A DNA stretch of 7,608 bases from Chlamydiota bacterium. Its GTDB lineage: Bacteria; Chlamydiota; Chlamydiia; Chlamydiales; Criblamydiaceae. The stretch's first letter is position 1, and the number at the start of each line of letters is the position of its first letter. The position numbers and the translations under genes were made by a program. The stretch spans positions 1 to 7,608 of the forward strand of contig JAJFMC010000021.1 in the NCBI GenBank assembly GCA_021772365.1, written 5' to 3'. Below, one piece after another: positions 5,701 to 7,608 of the stretch. The notes under the pieces are model-generated. The model was not told the DNA's origin. It searched no databases and worked only from the letters and a program-made list of their open reading frames with translations.

Positions 5701-7608
5701 GTTTGTGACCTGCTTAGAGTAAAATTCATAGGTGGGTATAACCTCGCTGACGACGTAGTCGAGGACCATTCGTAGGGATTTAGGTTTACCACTGTTAAGG
5801 CCTTTTGAAAAAATTGTAATATCTGAGGTCGACATCTCCATGATATTACACCCGGTTGCTTCTAGAACCTTCTTTGCGGTGGGGAGTTTCATGACGTCGA
5901 GAGGTTCACCCATTGACACCCATTCACTCGCAGCTTGTTCTTTCAATGATTCGAATAGGTTTAGCACCTGATCATCCTGTAATCCCTTGTATAGGTATAA
6001 TTGCAGCGTTCGATTCACCATTTCCCATGGATCAGCAAACTGAGCGTTTTCATTCGGTGTGTTATTGGCCATATAAGGGATGGCAAATTTGGGTCCATTT
6101 TTCCGTTGTGAAAGGCCGTAATGTTCGTCGGCTCTCTTATTCCATGCTAGACTCAACCATTCATTAATCTGTTGCTTGAGAAGAATGACCATTTCAACGG
6201 CTTGTTTATCAACAGCATTTTTTTGTTTATGGATCTTATGAATATCAACAGATTCGTTATTTGGATCGATAATATATTTGTACAGTTTTTGCGCCAGTTG
6301 TTGATCACTCTCTTTAGTTTTTCCTTTGGATAGAGAGTTGAAAATAGGAGCAAATCTTGCTCTCCATTCCGGAGTGGTAGCAAGGCGTTCGCAGATCTTG
6401 TTGGTCAACTTCTCTTTGATATGTCTGTATTCGTCTTCTTTGAGAAGGTGTTGTTGATTTCCACGCAGATCGACATTTAATTCTGTTGCAGCGATGAGGA
6501 AAAGTTCTTTGACAAGATCACAACTATGAGGGTGCAACGTTTCGGGTGTACCTGTAGGAAAGTTTAGCTCTTTACGAACCTGCAATACAGCATCAACTTC
6601 GTCAAAAGTTATAACACCCTTTTGTTTAATCAATGATAGGATGGACTTAAGCAACTGTATCGGCTTCTCGAGAGATTCGATTTCTTCTTTAATACTAGCG
6701 ATTTGAAATACAAAAGTCATTTTAGCTTGTTTGTTGTTCTTATCATTCTTTTTACGTTTAATTTCATCGATTTGTGCATATTTTGTTGAAACCTGTTCCA
6801 TCGCTTCAAAATAGCGGTTTTCTAGAGCTTGTAACGATTCCGGCGGAACGATTACAAAATTTCGATCTTCAATTGCGTGAATCAATTGACGTTTTATGTA
6901 AGCTAAATAATTTACGGTGAAGTCACGATGGGAACGAGAGAAATTGATCGTCGTAGCCTTTTGCCCAAAGAGGTTGGAAGAGCGCCGCTTGATGTCTTGC
7001 GAGTTTGTAGCATAGAGAGAGCGAGGGGCGACCATTATAGATAGGTGCTCGCCATCGGCTTTCATTAATGCGAGTAGAGTTCCCAAGACCTCTGTTTTTC
7101 CGGCACCCATCATTCTTTGTTTAAAGATATTTGGATACAAACCTTGGTCGTCTTTAGTGATAAAGTCGGTGATGTCTTCGACCTGGTCTTGACGTAATGT
7201 GTATCCCATAAAATATTCGAAGACGAGAAGTTCTGGGAATTGTTCTATATTGTATTGGCGTTTAATGACCAGTAGTTTTGCTAGCTCTTCAGGCTTCTGT
7301 TGGGCTGCTTGAATGCGTTTGTAGTGTTTTGCATTTGTTTGTAGAACTAGGTAGTTACCTATAAGTGCGTGAAGGTTCTGGATTTCATTGTTATTCAGAA
7401 CGCTATTTAACTTGAGGTATGCCTGATCGTTCTTATGGATAAAGGCAAGGATGCAGTCTTTGATCGTTGCAGCTTCTTTCTTTTTACCATGTAGGGCAAG
7501 TTTAGTTTTCACTCGCTCTAAAGATCCTTTCGGAGGGAGCTTTCGAGCTATTTTTAAGATATCTTTCTCTAATTCACTACAGAGAGTTTTAGTTTCTTTA
7601 ATGTTATT
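2734..7608 (-). CDS. Very large DUF3638/DUF3645-like SF2-type ATPase, N-terminus outside window
   Basis: The - strand frame is open from the window edge to TAA at 2734-2736 (1624 codons seen). The first candidate start, GTG at 7510-7512, is probably internal: 32 more codons upstream carry no stop and read as normal charged helix. Residues here are counted from that GTG. Landmarks: Walker A MMGAGKT (134-140), then VAPRSLYATN (161-170) and LFGQKATTINFSR; Walker B ITFDEVDAVLQVRKELNF (301-318), as in DUF3638; YGLSQRKNGPKFAIPYMANN (465-484), like DUF3645; GYSGT (618-622), like helicase motif III; SRITGANAKL (778-787) and QGVMRMRQ (808-815), like motifs V and VI. So it should bind and hydrolyse ATP and may move on nucleic acid or remodel protein; its real substrate is unknown. 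A Ser/Asn-rich (955-971) and a Gln/Glu-rich (1011-1034) stretch link to a helical C-terminal region (about 1050-1592) whose end resembles TPR-type helical pairs. No signal peptide or membrane segment is visible in this part. Confidence 0.8.
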   Translation of the reverse strand, partial: NNIKETKTLCSELEKDILKIARKLPPKGSLERVKTKLALHGKKKEAATIKDCILAFIHKNDQAYLKLNSVLNNNEIQNLHALIGNYLVLQTNAKHYKRIQAAQQKPEELAKLLVIKRQYNIEQFPELLVFEYFMGYTLRQDQVEDITDFITKDDQGLYPNIFKQRMMGAGKTEVLGTLLALMKADGEHLSIMVAPRSLYATNSQDIKRRSSNLFGQKATTINFSRSHRDFTVNYLAYIKRQLIHAIEDRNFVIVPPESLQALENRYFEAMEQVSTKYAQIDEIKRKKNDKNNKQAKMTFVFQIASIKEEIESLEKPIQLLKSILSLIKQKGVITFDEVDAVLQVRKELNFPTGTPETLHPHSCDLVKELFLIAATELNVDLRGNQQHLLKEDEYRHIKEKLTNKICERLATTPEWRARFAPIFNSLSKGKTKESDQQLAQKLYKYIIDPNNESVDIHKIHKQKNAVDKQAVEMVILLKQQINEWLSLAWNKRADEHYGLSQRKNGPKFAIPYMANNTPNENAQFADPWEMVNRTLQLYLYKGLQDDQVLNLFESLKEQAASEWVSMGEPLDVMKLPTAKKVLEATGCNIMEMSTSDITIFSKGLNSGKPKSLRMVLDYVVSEVIPTYEFYSKQVTNNAHNLSSIGKTLQGYSGTLENIDTLAHERVAVAPDKTAKVKILDRLIKENNDRVSIVKGKVSFSSIMDSVLYDDDNKLSPNAQKFKALIDVGPLFTGISSENVAKDIAKYFNSKPQLNQSVKGVIYWDDKTNDMKFIRLSNPEEIVTLPNTDSATIASVTGMKKEELFFYYSHSRITGANAKLQEDAMAVVTFDSQTPIRNWLQGVMRMRQIWQNQRIVTVVPENIIQIIHETTGQDIQADSLTIQNLIPFADDNESIRQEVDIIKSVKQKLQNAARQYVMHQMLESDPKKEAKLFAKHRSLFIRSLTKGMYSKFGGKKQQQKKGELMEYLLKKYFSAILSQEEINYVLEGSCSSSNSSNNTSTTLPQKSRLIEDLRTIINRNKENIPDHIVTNISSTWGQETVVVQQQQQTTQQEIEQEQQQEQEQQQEVNIELHSMGGRMCKKREEVKWQLTDVMNSNFPHVTPLAQTAQKTSSPTVWSFKDFLGNSSKFKHYAKLFDESVYVTKNFLNTFEEVSCLFNKYKKPLYEVVAIYQPNDEKHPWKIMMVSLEEASQFKEFANETSTNKPPYFMVLEPNADVVKSGNIDLTGDNKHSLMKAILPVLILSGNMKSLSESKWCPYIDEWTKEHAYIKKNLIELNVLQQDNKQKNLYNYSYLKRKLEEHSKGFTPDTELQFQSILGMAEQDNELEGLNYLKRLVNTQDLAKPENFSKSIQLLKTYLLEGIRFKFDSGKDYTLKYYKDIECSRKLGNFGWKYFSGEKKVHFKDGKFNFYPIFEKFLDEAIKQAKDGNYKFAEQLTIFEKVLGSDHLYSKMESLVGLLIQGNQFETAKKFIQPFVKVYKQLTYKPKIKEMSKEKKKFYEWYFDNFVDYTNYCRVFKLMMTLSNAGAEQEAKELAEIMLSEFGEFMRDDDSNDKITGGKKDIFTLYLAIVSVKGADALMINRPDLMEKKGFNEDTMKYTMSVIKNVTKDSDLQKFRNAIETLSKEN

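Noticed and set aside
6153..6383. A second - strand frame of 76 codons inside the ATPase gene
   Set aside because: Overlaps the large coding frame on the same strand, with no family signal of its own.

Overview
This window looks like accessory DNA from an AT-rich, Gram-negative, host-associated bacterium. My best guess is an amoeba-associated chlamydia (Parachlamydiales). The guess rests on three things: a very large DUF3638/DUF3645-like ATPase of the kind I associate with environmental chlamydiae and with eukaryotes, a secreted phytase-like cysteine phosphatase, and IS remnants of the ISAs1 and IS982 types. This is inference; there is no rRNA or other marker gene here to settle the lineage.

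Left part (1-819): an insertion-sequence graveyard. Bases 1-117 are the 3' end of an ISAs1-type transposase, followed at about 130 by what looks like the right end of that element. Bases 151-568 are a decayed and truncated IS982-like transposase, with an in-frame stop near its start, a frameshift at about 300-316, and another in-frame stop at 407. Bases 569-757 hold a locally GC-rich block that I cannot assign, then AT-rich spacer. A good sigma70-type promoter (TTGACA, 17 nt, TATGCT) lies at 758-786.

Middle (820-2481): two convergent genes. The + strand gene (820-1395) encodes a DUF84/YjjX-type non-canonical purine NTPase and ends at a clear intrinsic terminator (1467-1489). The - strand gene (2481-1555) encodes an exported protein-tyrosine-phosphatase-like phytase. 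It has an intact P-loop signature, HCRAGAGRT, but Asn where the family usually has the general-acid Asp. A weak hairpin sits directly after its stop codon.

Spacer 2482-2733: contains inverted repeats, most strikingly a 49-nt near-perfect hairpin just downstream of the large gene's stop codon.

Right part (2734-7608): one very large - strand gene, open to the window edge, so its N-terminus is missing. It encodes a DUF3638/DUF3645-related, SF2-helicase-like ATPase with Walker A, Walker B, an SGT motif and a MRMRQ motif. A Ser/Asn-rich stretch and a Gln/Glu-rich stretch separate this from an alpha-helical C-terminal region. The large gene and the phosphatase gene lie in the same direction with the phosphatase downstream, but 252 nt and the strong hairpin separate them, so co-transcription is doubtful. 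No shared pathway for the three intact genes can be shown from sequence. Both the ATPase (eukaryote-like family) and the phosphatase (exported, effector-like family) would fit a host-interacting lifestyle.
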